Positions 53,097-64,000 of a stretch of DNA of 64,000 bases are shown here, piece after piece. The DNA lies in contig NC_092798.1 of NCBI RefSeq assembly GCF_918797505.1, forward strand, positions 53,626,826-53,690,825, given 5' to 3'. The DNA comes from Bemisia tabaci (Eukaryota > Arthropoda > Insecta > Hemiptera > Aleyrodidae). Made by a program: the position numbers and the translations under genes. Within the stretch, counting starts at the first letter, position 1. Every line of letters starts with the position of its first letter. The notes under the pieces are model-generated. The model ran no database searches and was not told the DNA's origin. It saw only the letters and a list, made by a program, of their open reading frames with translations.

Positions 53097-53715
53097 CAAA
53101 AGCCGACGGGTGCGCGTGTGAAAGAAAGCATATTAGTCTCCGATTTCAACGTTGAGCGACAATTTTTCTGTTTTATTTTGTACACCCGTTTTTAAAAAGC
53201 TGCACACAGTTTTTCCAAGAATTTTCCTAAATGATATCAAATGTAAGCATGCGAAAATGTTCGTTCCATTCTATTTCTTTTTATATAACAAAACAAAAAA
53301 ATTAAATATCTCCGAGTTTCTGAATCGTTACAATGAGGACACATATTTTTCTTTAACTTATGGGGAAAACCGTAGCAGAGCCAGAGAGGCAAGAATGATG
53401 ACACGTAATCCTAGTTTAACGGTGACTTTCAGGGAAGGGAACGCGGGGAAGTCATCTTTGCAGTGTGACGCGCCTTCCATTTGGCTAGCGGCAATATGCC
53501 TACACTCATGGTCGAATAGTTATCTCGTTACGCCTGCCGTAAATGAAATAAAAAATCGACGTCTGCACGTGGAAAGAAAGTGTTCTTGTTTCCAATTGCA
53601 ACGTTGCGAGTTTCTACTCATTTTTTTATTTTTAATCCGTTTTGTATAAAAAAAGCTACACACAGTTTTTGTGGAAGTTTTCGGTAAATTCGTGGAATGA
53701 TTTTCAATGATATCA
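53097..53715. repeat. Diverged direct repeat, copies about 453 bp apart
   Basis: 53097-53245 and 53550-53715 share CGACG.. GTG, GAAAGAAAG, CAACGTTG, AAAAAAGCT(G/A)CACACAGTTTTT and AATGATATCA in order. Confidence 0.7.
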
Positions 53716-55271
53716 TCATTGATCTCCCCATACGAGTGGGAGAAACTCAGCATTCTGAGATCTCCAGCAGAGTACGCTAGCGGTAAGTCATAAGTGAACG
53801 GCCATAATGCAAGCGGGAATTGCAGCACTTAACTGCTAGGACAAGGATTAATTGAGTTTGATAATGTTAAAAATAACGATACAATGAAACATGTAGTGAA
53901 ACAAATGAAGGGAAGATTAAAATTCTGTATCTGGCTGGTCCAGAAGAAGATCTAGAATATGTTTTCGTTTAAGCCTTCGAACAGTTAAACTGTTATCAGT
54001 TAAAGTCAGTGGTGATACACCATTGAGCTAGAATCGAGAAAAAGAGGTTATAAGTTTTATTCCACATTCCATCTCAAAACTTGATGTTAGGACTTCGAAT
54101 GACTATTTTTACGTTCAAAGTACTCTTTTTCATCTTTGAATTTTCGACAGGAATAAATTTCAACCCCCGGATCTAAAACTACTGACTATTTTTTTTCCAG
54201 AATGCGACAGGATGCTTTATGTTATACTCGGTCCATATTACCAGTTGATCATCGCTTAGGAGAATTATAATAACCCCGGAAATTTTTCGATGTTGTAAAA
54301 CGTTTATTCGTACCTATTGATCGATACTTCTTTTGAATGATGACAAAACGACAAATCGTGTACAAATAAGCTTGGCAGACAAGTTTTTGCCTATTAATTT
54401 GCTAGGTTGTAGCGAAGGAAACGAAGTAGGAAGGATGATGGAAGTAAGCAACTGCGTGAAGGCGAGTAAATAGAGTGAGACCCTGATAAGAACCCGCAGC
54501 GCAGCGGCCGCGGGCGGAGGAGCATGCAAATAGGCCGTTATGGAACGGAACAGCCGTGTAGCTTTTTCATGACCGCACTCATACCACTTTTCCTCCCATC
54601 CAATCCGCGTTTTGACCAACTTTCATGTTCTGAACCTTGCGATGCATTATTCAGAAACTCCCTGCATATGACTCCAATACGAACGGCCCATATTACTTAA
54701 ATCAAGTTAAAAGCGATTATGTTAAATAAAAATACACATTTTGCCTTAACCTTCAGAAATACGGCCGCAAAAAATATGAAGGATTTAACAGTGATACTCT
54801 CTCCCAAGCAAAAAACGCTACATCGCTTGACTGCTAGGAAAATCAATACTTCCCTATTATACTCGACCCAAGTTGGGTTCGAGTTCGCTAGGCAACTAAA
54901 CTAACCGCGGAGCAAAGCGTAGAGTATCAAAGAAAATGAAGGCGGCTTGAAGCCGAAATCGTGCCCTTCCAGAGCCGATATTACGATGGCAAGCAATTAT
55001 TGCAGATCCTATGGCAGCTTTTAATCGAAAAAATGTGACGCAGCCGCTCAGTTAGGAATTCTTCTCGCATGAAGCGACAACCGATTCAGCGCGCTAGCAA
55101 AGCCACTCAATATTTAAAATTATGAAATTAAAAAGTCAGTTGTAATTTGCCAGCACATGTCTTGGTTAATACTTACAAAATTCAGTTCGGACATCAATGA
55201 TCAGCTTTCCAAATTTACAAGAAAAACACACTAAAAATGTGGTCCGGGCTGTATGTAACAGGGCGGTAAAA
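53716..55271. other. Intergenic
   Basis: No repeat, RNA gene or coding match seen. Short ORFs such as 54314-54619 (minus) show no recognisable domain. Confidence 0.5.
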
Positions 55272-55618
55272 TGGACGTATTTATGCTAAATTAAACTATG
55301 TGCAAGTGGAAAGATAGGGTGTGCTCGTGCAAGCTGCATAAGAAATAATGTGAAAGTGGATATAGTTCCTTTTGAGAAAATGGAAAAGCGAGATTTGACA
55401 CTAACTGGAAAAGAAACTGTGCCCTAACTCGTGAGCCGTGGACAGGTGACAAGAGCCTTGTGGACACTTAAAGCGGACGACGACGACAGCCGAGACGGCT
55501 CCGTTGCCGCTGACGTCACTGGCGCTTTAAAATCCCCATTTATTCTTATTGTCCCCGACTAACGAGCACACCCCATCTTCCCACTTGCACATAGTTCTAT
55601 TCAGCATAAATACGCCCA
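55272..55618. mobile_element. MITE-like element, family A, long form, copy 6
   Basis: 347 bp with ends TGGACGTATTTATGCTAAAT and CAGCATAAATACGCCCA. Its interior matches 10350-10731 (AAGCTGCATAAGAA, TGACGTCACTGGCGCTTTA, ACTAACGAGCACACCCCAT). Confidence 0.9.
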
Positions 55619-55815
55619 AATGGTTCTGGGTCCATACTACTTTGCGGAGAAAGCAACAGGTAAATCCGTCCATTTTGCCAGCACATTCACCGAGACGTGT
55701 GTGGACGATGGACGATGGTTGTAGATGATGTTGCATATCACATATCCGCAGGCGCTTCTCGTTCCTTCGCCTCCTCGAGTTCTCCTCTTCCTTTTCATCA
55801 CGGGATGCTCAAAAT

Positions 55816-55850
55816 GGGGGGGGGGGGGGGGGTGGGGGGGGGGGGGGGGG
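55816..55850. repeat. G run
   Basis: About 35 nearly uninterrupted G, a likely assembly-unstable site. Confidence 0.9.
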
Positions 55851-57851
55851 TGTAATAATAAATCACGGGTGATGATTCGCAACTCAAGCCGGTGATTTAT
55901 TCCGTGTTGAATTTCCTCTCGACTTTGTCACCGGGCTAAAACTAATTACAACATCGGAGAAAGTTCCCGCTATGACGCAACAACCGAAGGAAGAGGCACC
56001 GAAAATTACACCGGAGTCGTAAAAATTAAAGGGGAAAAAACTGCATAAGCATCGTAATGGGAAGATATTCCCTTCCGTTTAGAGCGTGGGAGCTAATCGT
56101 GGGCAATCAGCTGCTAAGCAGGGCCGAGTCGTTTGCTCGGTGGTTCTTCGTTAGTGGGAACCGCATTCTTGCGGTCCATCAGTCGGATCTGAGTGGAAGA
56201 GCCATTTCGCGCCATCACTCTCAGCTGCACACCGCTCATCGCAAAGGACCCGATGAAATATCGCTCCAGCTGTAACTCCACGAAATGCGATGTAAACTAT
56301 GGGTGGGTGGGAGTGAAACTTATGTTTCTCCCAACGCACAGTTTTCAAACGTGGAGACTTTTACGGAATCACAGTGGCGCCAAATGGAAGGGAGGGGCAG
56401 GGGTTGCAAAAATAGAAAAGGGGACGGGCGAAAATCTGCATGTAACGCATAACAGTTCCATGCCAATTCAGGCTTTCAGGGTGTTATTCAGGATACGCTG
56501 CGCTGCACACAAAAGCTACGCAGATAAATGAACGGATTTTTACATACATAAAAGCAGCTTTGATAGCGCTCTTTGGTGCTCTGCGACACCCAGCCGTCAA
56601 AGTCCCCTATCTCCCCAAAGCCCTTCAGGGAGTTGGCACTTGAACGGATGAACGGATATTTCAAATGTAAAATCGCACAAATTTCACGATGAGCACTTGA
56701 GAAAAATCTGAAATCTACTCTTTCGCACACTAGAAGCAGCGTTGTCTGTATCATGCGTATTCTAAAAGAGCTCTATGCAAAAACGGCCAAATCCCCCGTA
56801 CCATACATTTTTCGACATTGCCCATCGCTCCGCTATTTCCTCATACTGGGACAGACGGCCAGAACAAGTAAATTAAAGCGACGTAAATTACACATCAATG
56901 CGAATTGAACCTAGTCCGGAAGTTAGTATGTTTGGATTGGGTTTTTTTTTACATCAAACTTGGTTGTTAACGACGACAAAAAAAAAGTACCCATGAACGA
57001 GGCAAATACGTGAAACTGCGCGATGCGGACTTAGGGTGCCTAAAAACAGTGAATTTCAGTCTTTTTTGATTCGTTCCTCATGATTTTCCCTCAGAAAATC
57101 AACTCTCCTCTTACTAACCTCTTGCGTCCAACAGATAACTAGGTATTATACAACGCGCTGTTTTTCAGAAACGATGGCGATGCCTGAAGCATTTAAATGA
57201 ATTCCGATGGACCTCAGTAAGTGTAATTAATTTAGATCTACTAAGATTCTAACGACAAAAGCGTTATTTCGCCACTTACAAAATGAATCCAGAAATTTAC
57301 CTTCACTCTGAAAACCTGATGAATTTGGAAGGATTTTTTGCAAGGTGGCATCTCCATTCCAACTTTCTCGGAAGTCGTGTCATCCCGCCGAGAACGGAAA
57401 TATTTAACTTGCGCAAATATTCGGAAGAGCATCGCGCGATGAGCCGTGGCTCCCTGATTTTCTAATCGCCAGCACCCCCCCCCCCCCCCCCGCGGCCCTC
57501 GGCTAAGAATCGGCGCTTCCGAGTCTGGATCCGCATTGTCCGTGCAAATAAGGTGGGACGACGGGGCCGGGTAATTTTTCACAAGTTCAACAACGGTTTC
57601 TGCGGCAATTACGTTTGGTTGTTTGTTTTGCGGTGAAAGTGTCGAAAAACGGAGGCAATTCCTGGTCCGCCGCAACTGCCGCAAGCCGGTAGCGATTGAG
57701 AGGGATTAAGCGCGCTCGCCACCCAATCAACAGGCCGAGAGAAACAATAAATTTTAAAGATTCCGCTCCAATAGTCAAAGCAATGCGATCGTGGGAGACA
57801 AGAGTTAAACTCGGGGTCTGGGATATGTTTCGCGTAACGAAGCACAATGGA
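55851..57851. other. Intergenic
   Basis: Includes a C run at 57475-57491 and fragments near 56690 and 57045 related to the palindrome at 60132-60715. ORFs of 60-147 codons are present but none is recognisable. Confidence 0.45.
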
Positions 57852-58076
57852 TCGAGTCAATTGAAGAGGTCGGAAAAAAATTTGGAAACTTTAATCGCTT
57901 ATAACTTCGTTTATACAAACCATAGGGATTCCAAAGGTGGTTCCATTGGTTTCCTCGTGAAATTTCCGGCTGTAAACACCCCTTGAAATTCAAAATGTGA
58001 TGAAATAAACATTAAATTTTCCAGTTTTAGTGAAAAATTTCATGTCCGACCTGTCTCATTGACTCAATCCACTGGG
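57852..58076. repeat. Dispersed repeat family E, copy 2
   Basis: About 220 bp matching 27088-27315 in the same orientation. Confidence 0.85.
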
Positions 58077-58330
58077 CGACGGTTGATGAGCATGAGCAAC
58101 TCCTTAAGCAAAATAGTGGAAATTCTCCCCGTATTGATAACTGATGAATCTTGAGGCGATGTCTTTGCTATATAGTAGAGTTTTGGCAAGTTAAGTCTAT
58201 GTCATCAGTCATCAGTAGGCTAATCTCAGCGTCGACTTCTGAAAAAAAAATTTGCGCTATAAGGCCTCGGTAGACGATCAAAGTTCCCATTTAAATGAGA
58301 GGAAAACCGTCGGAAGTAATCAGACCTACA

Positions 58331-58774
58331 TACAGGGTGTCTCACGAAAAAGGAGCCACCTTGAATATCTGGCGAACGGGTTGGAATTTCGAAAAACGGT
58401 AAAAGACGTGTTCGTTTATATCGAGGGGGACACCTTTTGGCGTATTTGACATTTTCTCAAACCGCGGGGGGGGCGCGGGGCGGGGGGTGCCCCCCCCGTA
58501 AATCGAAATTTTCAAATGGCACCCCTACTTTTTTATTTCAGAAATCAATTCTACGCAAAAAAACAAGCCACCCTATCCAAACCGGATGTAAATCGGACAA
58601 TTTTTCAGCGATTGGCAGAGGTTCAAACATTTTTTTCATGCTCTTTTCAAAAATTCCCTACGCTCAATGGAATTGCCGTATCAAACCAAACTCTCCGCCA
58701 AAAAAATTCTTAAACATTGCACTTTCAATTAAAAATAAGAAAAAGAAAGGATAAACCCCCAAAAAACCAAAAAA

Positions 58775-58822
<48 letters not shown>

Positions 58823-59450
58823 TACTTGAAAACTTGAGCACGCGGAGCCCTTTTTTGCGATATTGAAATGCGTTTGACCGAACATATCCGAGGGGCGCTC
58901 ATCGGGAGGGAGTGGTAAGTGTTTGACACGAATTATTATTTTTGTTTCTGAAGCATAAGAAACCATGTCCGTGAAGAAACAGCTAAGTAGAAATACAAAT
59001 GAATTACCTTTTTTTAAGTGAGTTTCAATGATTTGAGTATGATGATTTCAATTGATCCAGATTTTCAATGATATGAGATTAGTAAACTAATCAGAAGTTG
59101 TAAGTGGAAGCTTTCATTTTCAACAAAGGAGGAGGGTAAACTCTCCGTTCATTCTTCGTGGGTCATCCAAAATGAACTTCGGAAAATTGCCACGCACCGC
59201 AGAAAAGTAGCGTCCTCAGAAGTATCAAGGTCCAGCTCAAATCATTGAAACTCACTTAAAAAAAGGTAATTCATTTGTATTTCTACTTAGCTGTTTCTTC
59301 ACGGACATGGTTCCTTATGCTTCAGAAACAAAAATAATAATTCGTGTCAAACACTTACCACTCCCTCCCGATGAGCGCCCCTCGGATATGTTCGGTCAAA
59401 CGCATTTCAATATCGCAAAAAAGGGCTCCGCGTGCTCAAGTTTTCAAGTA

Positions 59451-59498
<48 letters not shown>

Positions 59499-59940
59499 GT
59501 TTTTTGGGGGTTTATCCTTTCTTTTTCTTATTTTTAATTGAAAGTGCAATGTTTAAGAATTTTTTTGGCGGAGAGTTTGGTTTGATACGGCAATTCCATT
59601 GAGCGTAGGGAATTTTTGAAAAGAGCATGAAAAAAATGTTTGAACCTCTGCCAATCGCTGAAAAATTGTCCGATTTACATCCGGTTTGGATAGGGTGGCT
59701 TGTTTTTTTGCGTAGAATTGATTTCTGAAATAAAAAAGTAGGGGTGCCATTTGAAAATTTCGATTTACGGGGGGGGGCACCCCCCGCCCCGCGCCCCCCC
59801 CCCCCGCGGTTTGAGAAAATGTCAAATACGCCAAAAGGTGTCCCCCTCGATATAAACGAACACGTCTTTTACCGTTTTTCGAAATTCCAACCCGTTCGCC
59901 AGATATTCAAGGTGGCTCCTTTTTCGTGAGACACCCTGTA
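58331..59940. mobile_element. 1.6-kb near-perfect palindrome
   Basis: Left arm 58331-59037 and right arm 59236-59940 are inverse copies about 705 bp long. The only differences I see are homopolymer lengths and one substitution near 58970/59310; a loop of about 198 bp separates them. Outer ends are TACAGGGTGTCTCACGAAAA and its inverse. Each arm holds C/G runs and a poly(A)/poly(T) tract (58780-58818, 59457-59496). Open frames in the arms mirror each other and show no known domain. Confidence 0.95.
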
Positions 59941-60131
59941 TAAGCGTTACTTCGAATGATTTTCGAATGGAAACTTGGCTGAGATCTTTCGCCTGGCAAA
60001 AATTATACAGAAGAATATTGCAGAATGGAGATCGCAACTGGACGTCCAATTTTGATCAAGGAGGAATGCTGCATGATGTCCACTGTCCAACAGTCACCGA
60101 ATAGTCCATTTTGATCGAAATTGCTTCGGAA

Positions 60132-60715
60132 TGGGTCTGTTGCACGCAAGAGATACAGCCAACTGATTAGTGAATACGCACTTTTAAGTGTGAATTCGCT
60201 CGAAAATCACGATGAGCACATCAAAACATTCTGAAATCCGCTCCTTAGCGTGCAATCTGCGTAGTTAGTAACACGCTTTTTCAAGTTTCCCGCGTCTGCG
60301 CGCAGTTTTCCTTGGTGGCCGGCTGTCAGGTTTACACAGACAGAGGAGTAAGTAAGAACTACTCAAAGTGAACAAAGGATTAACTAACTTTTTCTGTTAT
60401 ATGATTTCAAATGTTTTGTTTTCTTTTTTCTCCTTTATTTTGCAAAAAAAAAATTCCGCTAAGAGAGATTATGACAGTTTGCAAGATTGTTTGTTTATTT
60501 AGGTTAGGTCTCTCTCCGGGCAAGCCTGACTGCTGACCACCAAGAAAAACTGCCCGCAGACGCGGGAAACTTGAAAAAGCGTGTTACAAACTACGTTGAT
60601 CGCGCGCTAAGAAGTGAATTTCAGACTTTTTTGATGTGCCCAACGTGATTTTCAAGCGAATTTTCGCTTGAAAAGTGTAATCAGTTGGCTGTATCTCTTG
60701 CTTGCAACAGACCCA
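60132..60715. repeat. 584-bp palindromic element
   Basis: Left arm 60132-60330 starts TGGGTCTGTTGCACGCAAGA; right arm 60525-60715 ends CTTGCTTGCAACAGACCCA. Arms about 195 bp, roughly 85-90% alike, sharing ACACGCTTTTTCAAGTTTCC. Loop AT-rich, 190 bp. Confidence 0.9.
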
Positions 60716-60940
60716 TTTGATCGACTTTCGAGACCTGTTTAGAAGATTGCAGCGCCCTTGCACTGCGACTCGCAACACTGCAACAATTCTGCAACAACCC
60801 GGAACAATTATCCGAGAATTCGGCAAGAAACTTCAAAATTTGATTATCGACATTTTTCTTCTTCTTTTCTTTTTTGAAATTCAGATTTAACTGTTTCTAT
60901 GCGTTCATTCCATGCAGAGTTTTGGCAGAAGTGGAATTTC

Positions 60941-61314
60941 CAGGGTGTCTACCAGTTATGAAAAATGAAAATTGGGGACTTTATAGGGGAATTTTTTTTC
61001 GAAAATCGAGGACTTTATCCCCCGAAATAGTAAGAGAAAGCGAGCTATTTAGAGCGGTTAAAAGGCATATTTTATACGACTAATGTTGCAAGTCATGTTG
61101 AACCGATGAAAACACACGAAAAACCAAGCAACACTTCAGTTTTTTTTTATTCCTGGTTATACCGCGCCGGCAAATTTGAAAATGCCGGTGTATAGGACGA
61201 TTTTTGTCATTTTTCGGGGATCTGAACAAGAAAGTTGGGGACTTTCGGGGATATCGGGGGCACCCTGCCAAAATTGGGGACATTGGGGACTTTCGGGGAC
61301 CGGTAGACACCCTG
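60941..61314. mobile_element. CAGGGTGTCTACC-ended element
   Basis: 374 bp, CAGGGTGTCTACCAGTTATG at the left and GGGGACCGGTAGACACCCTG at the right. TTGGGGACTTT-type motifs recur through the interior. TTTC and GTTTC flank the ends. Its ends resemble those of the element in maltase intron 6 (26151-26456). Confidence 0.85.
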
Positions 61315-61429
61315 GTTTCCCACCTCTGACGAAGAGGAATTCATTTGGATGAATCTGACGAGTGGGCAGTATGTTTGGCGTAATTATCTAGTCGATGCGC
61401 GATGCGCCTGCGCGGGGGATGGGGGCAGG

Positions 61430-61720
61430 AGGCGTGTGGCGCGCGGCGCGGCTGTGTGCTTGCACTGATTGGACGCGGATCTTGCTGTTGGGCTGCTTGG
61501 ATTGGATGCCGTTATTCAAATCATGAGCCACAGCTGCTGTTGCTACTCCATCAACTCCATGGGCCTGCTCCATGCTCCCATTGCCGGCTCCTGCTTCGTA
61601 GAACCCAAGCTCCGCACCGCACGCGACGCGACGCGTCGCGACGACGCCTAGCATGCGCCGCGACGCGACGCGACGCCCGCCGACGATGCCTCTTTTCCCG
61701 CACGGCGCGGCGCGGCGCAA
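61430..61720. other. GC-rich segment with GACGC/GCGGC repeats
   Basis: GCGCGCGGCGCGGC (61440-61453), GCGACGCGACGCG-type repeats (61620-61680) and GGCGCGGCGCGGCGC (61703-61717). Overlapping Arg-rich frames on both strands are low-complexity and not convincing proteins. Confidence 0.5.
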
Positions 61721-61935
61721 TGGTGAGGAAAAACCTCGAATCCACATTCAGGCGTCACCAAATTTTTCATGATAGAAATTGCATTTTCTTAGTTTTTTCG
61801 TTCACAAAAGTTTGATCGCAATCCGAAGTAAGGTTTCCGAAAATTTCAAAGCACTTCGTCCGAGAAAACTTGGCATCGGCTACGTCATAGTCCGAAGTTG
61901 CCGAATTCGAAAATTTCTCGACGATTCTGATAAGG

Positions 61936-62284
61936 AACAGTAGAAAAACAAGGAGGAAAAAACGGGAAACAAGGCTAAAATAAACAATCAAGAAAACTGA
62001 GACGTTTCGACTTAAAACTAAGTCATCTTCAGTCGGAAATACAATAGAATTTAAAAAAAAAAAAAAAAAAAAAACCATAGTGGTGGCCGGGATCTGAGAA
62101 AAATGATAACAAATGATTCCGGCCACCAACATGTAGGGCTCACGCTTTCATCGTGGTTTTTTTTTTAATTTTTATCTTATTTCCGACTGAAAATGACTCA
62201 GTTTTGAGTCGAAACGTCTCAGTTTTTTGAATTGTGTATTTTAGCCTTGTTTCTCGTTTTTTCCTCCTTGTTTTTCTACTGTTA
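61936..62284. repeat. 349-bp foldback element
   Basis: Left AACAGTAGAAAAACAAGGAG; right reverse complement CTTGTTTTTCTACTGTT. Both arms carry GAGACGTTTCGAC / GTCGAAACGTCTC and TCAGTCGGAAAT / ATTTCCGACTGA. The centre has an A run (62050-62073) and GTGGTGGCCGG / CCGGCCACCA. Confidence 0.85.
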
Positions 62285-62840
62285 CCATTGTCTCGGGCTG
62301 CCCTAAAAAAATGTGTATCTCTGATAAGGAATCGAGGGGGGTACTGATTTCATAGGCGAATCGGCAGCCGCGTCTCATCACTGCGCCTGTGCCGTCGGCG
62401 TCGTCTGCCGACTTTCTTCCTCACTGCCCTCCCCTCCCCCTCCCTCCCCCCACTACCTTCCATTGCCTCCATTTCCGGTCTGCTCGTGACCGACATGTTC
62501 CCGTTTCCACGACTGGAGCAAGGAAATCTCTGCAACCCCCCCCCCCCTACCCCGGGTCTTTCTCTCCCCATTCTTTTTATAGGAACACACAGTGGCCGAT
62601 GATTATAAATTAAACTACCTGATCAAGTATTTCGCCTTCCAAAAAGATCGAATAGTGGAAATTCAAAACCTGGTAAACCTGTCACTCTCCTCCATCAGGA
62701 ACTTCATGCCCTGCGAATGATTAGTTCTTGGCAAGAAAATCCTTCATCCTTGCGCTGCCTCCGTACGTGGTATAGAAAAAAAAAATCATCTTTTTGCTAC
62801 CGCTGACCACAGAAACTGATTGGATCGATCTGTAACTGAC

Positions 62841-63022
62841 ATATCGACGGTGTAAGTCGGCAATCACATATCTCGTTTGCGGTGTCTGAAAATCTCCGCC
62901 TGTATGTTATTTTTTTAGAGAGGAACAAATTGACATCATTCCTTGAAGTTTTTGCAGAATTTTCTTCAGACAGAGAAGAAAAATCACGGCAGTTTTAAAG
63001 AATTACCGTTGAGTAGTTTTCC

Positions 63023-63063
<41 letters not shown>

Positions 63064-63124
63064 TGACAGGAAGTCTGAGACGTCGCAAACCGAGTTATGT
63101 GATTGCCGACTTACACCGTCGATA
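62841..63124. repeat. 284-bp inverted-repeat element
   Basis: ATATCGACGGTGTAAGTCGG then CAATCACATA at the left; the inverse TATGTGATTGCCGACTTACA then CCGTCGATAT at the right. Contains a 33-base A run (63027-63060). Confidence 0.88.
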
Positions 63125-64000
63125 TCTGTATACACTGCGGGAAACGTTGATTTAAAGTAAAGAATGTCTAAAGAGTTGTAAGCTGATGACGTGCAACGAC
63201 TTCAACGCCCCGGTGAAGCGTCTTACCGGGGCCGGCGACACTGCATACTGACAGAAGGAAAACCTACAAGTTTTTGTGCGGTTCTGCACGGTTGCAGATT
63301 ATCCCATTAACTGGAATGGGATTTCTTAAGGTTGCTCCAACTCTACTTCTTCACGCACTTCTGAACCAGGCCGCTGCGCTGGTTGCAAATCATCGGCCTT
63401 CAATTTTACATTCACCATTCACCGCAGCTGTAAAATGGTAACGCTGAAAATTCATCATACAAAGGTACTAACGTAATGTATCTGTACACACGCGTATGTA
63501 TCGTCCCAAGTGGATATCGCGAATAATTTAGCCTTTTGATTCGTGATAATCACTCGGAGCGTATTTCAACATATTTTCCAAATGTTTATGTCTTTCTTGC
63601 AGGCGGGAAATTCAAATTTTTCATAAGCAGTGCTGAAAGAAAGTGTTAAAAATCTCGGTTAGGAGTCAATTTCAGTGAATTTAATTGCGTAAATCGTATT
63701 CTACGTAAGGTTTTGAAGATGAATCATGTGTGAGAATTCTAGAATTCGCACCTTATCTAGTGGTCCATTGTCAAAAGCTTAGATAGAAAGGCGTAATTAG
63801 AAGGGGTAGGAGAGGATAAAGGGGACTGGTTGCGGATTGATTTTGTAGGTTTATCACGTTTCGTGGAGGGAGTCAGATCGAATGACACGAACTTGCGGGT
63901 GGCGGGGGAGGCCTACGACTTTCATAACCATACACTTCCTGATATCCATTTCATGCTCTGCATTTAGCACAGTGCGAATCCAGATGTGGAACAACCGCAC
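63125..64000. other. Intergenic to window end
   Basis: No repeat, RNA gene or coding match seen. Confidence 0.5.

Noticed and set aside
58664..58966. ORFs with long Phe runs at 58.7-58.9 kb and mirrored at 59.3-59.5 kb
   Set aside because: They are translations of the poly(A)/poly(T) tracts in the two palindrome arms.

Overview
The window looks like part of a repeat-rich, AT-rich insect genome. Two genes with clean GT-AG exon structures can be read with confidence. One is a class III myosin (kinase-myosin fusion, the NINAC type). The other is a complete animal maltase/alpha-glucosidase of glycoside hydrolase family 13. Introns are long and packed with small inverted-repeat elements. The maltase has a C-terminal hydrophobic tail of the kind seen in membrane-held gut alpha-glucosidases of sap-feeding Hemiptera, so I infer a hemipteran, perhaps a whitefly. 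The species call is inference only.

Layout. Positions 323-13280 (minus strand) hold nine consecutive exons of the myosin III gene: most of the Ste20-like kinase domain, a basic linker and the first part of the motor (P-loop and switch I). The rest of the motor lies to the left of position 1. The glycine-rich-loop exon upstream of 13280 was not found. Positions 13281-18077 are the stretch between the facing 5' ends of the two genes. Positions 18078-33801 (plus strand) hold ten exons of the maltase gene, which join in frame into a 611-residue protein with signal peptide, all catalytic residues and a poly(A) signal at 33831. Positions 33837-64000 contain no gene I can identify. This part is made of inverted-repeat elements, a tRNA-derived SINE relic, a retroposed poly(A) sequence, tandem repeats, GC-rich islands and homopolymer runs. 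Two exon-like GC-rich islands (about 46.8-47.05 kb and 48.8-49.0 kb) may belong to an unrecognised gene.

The two genes have no evident shared pathway: NINAC acts in photoreceptor microvilli, while maltase digests disaccharides, probably at the gut surface. The most striking feature is the density of palindromic (foldback) DNA. There are at least twenty structures, from 80 bp to 1.6 kb. They include a 211-bp near-perfect hairpin and an 866-bp palindrome inside maltase introns, a 1.6-kb near-perfect palindrome at 58.3-59.9 kb, and several families present in two to six copies. Intronic copies would be transcribed as double-stranded hairpins, a possible source of endogenous small RNAs.
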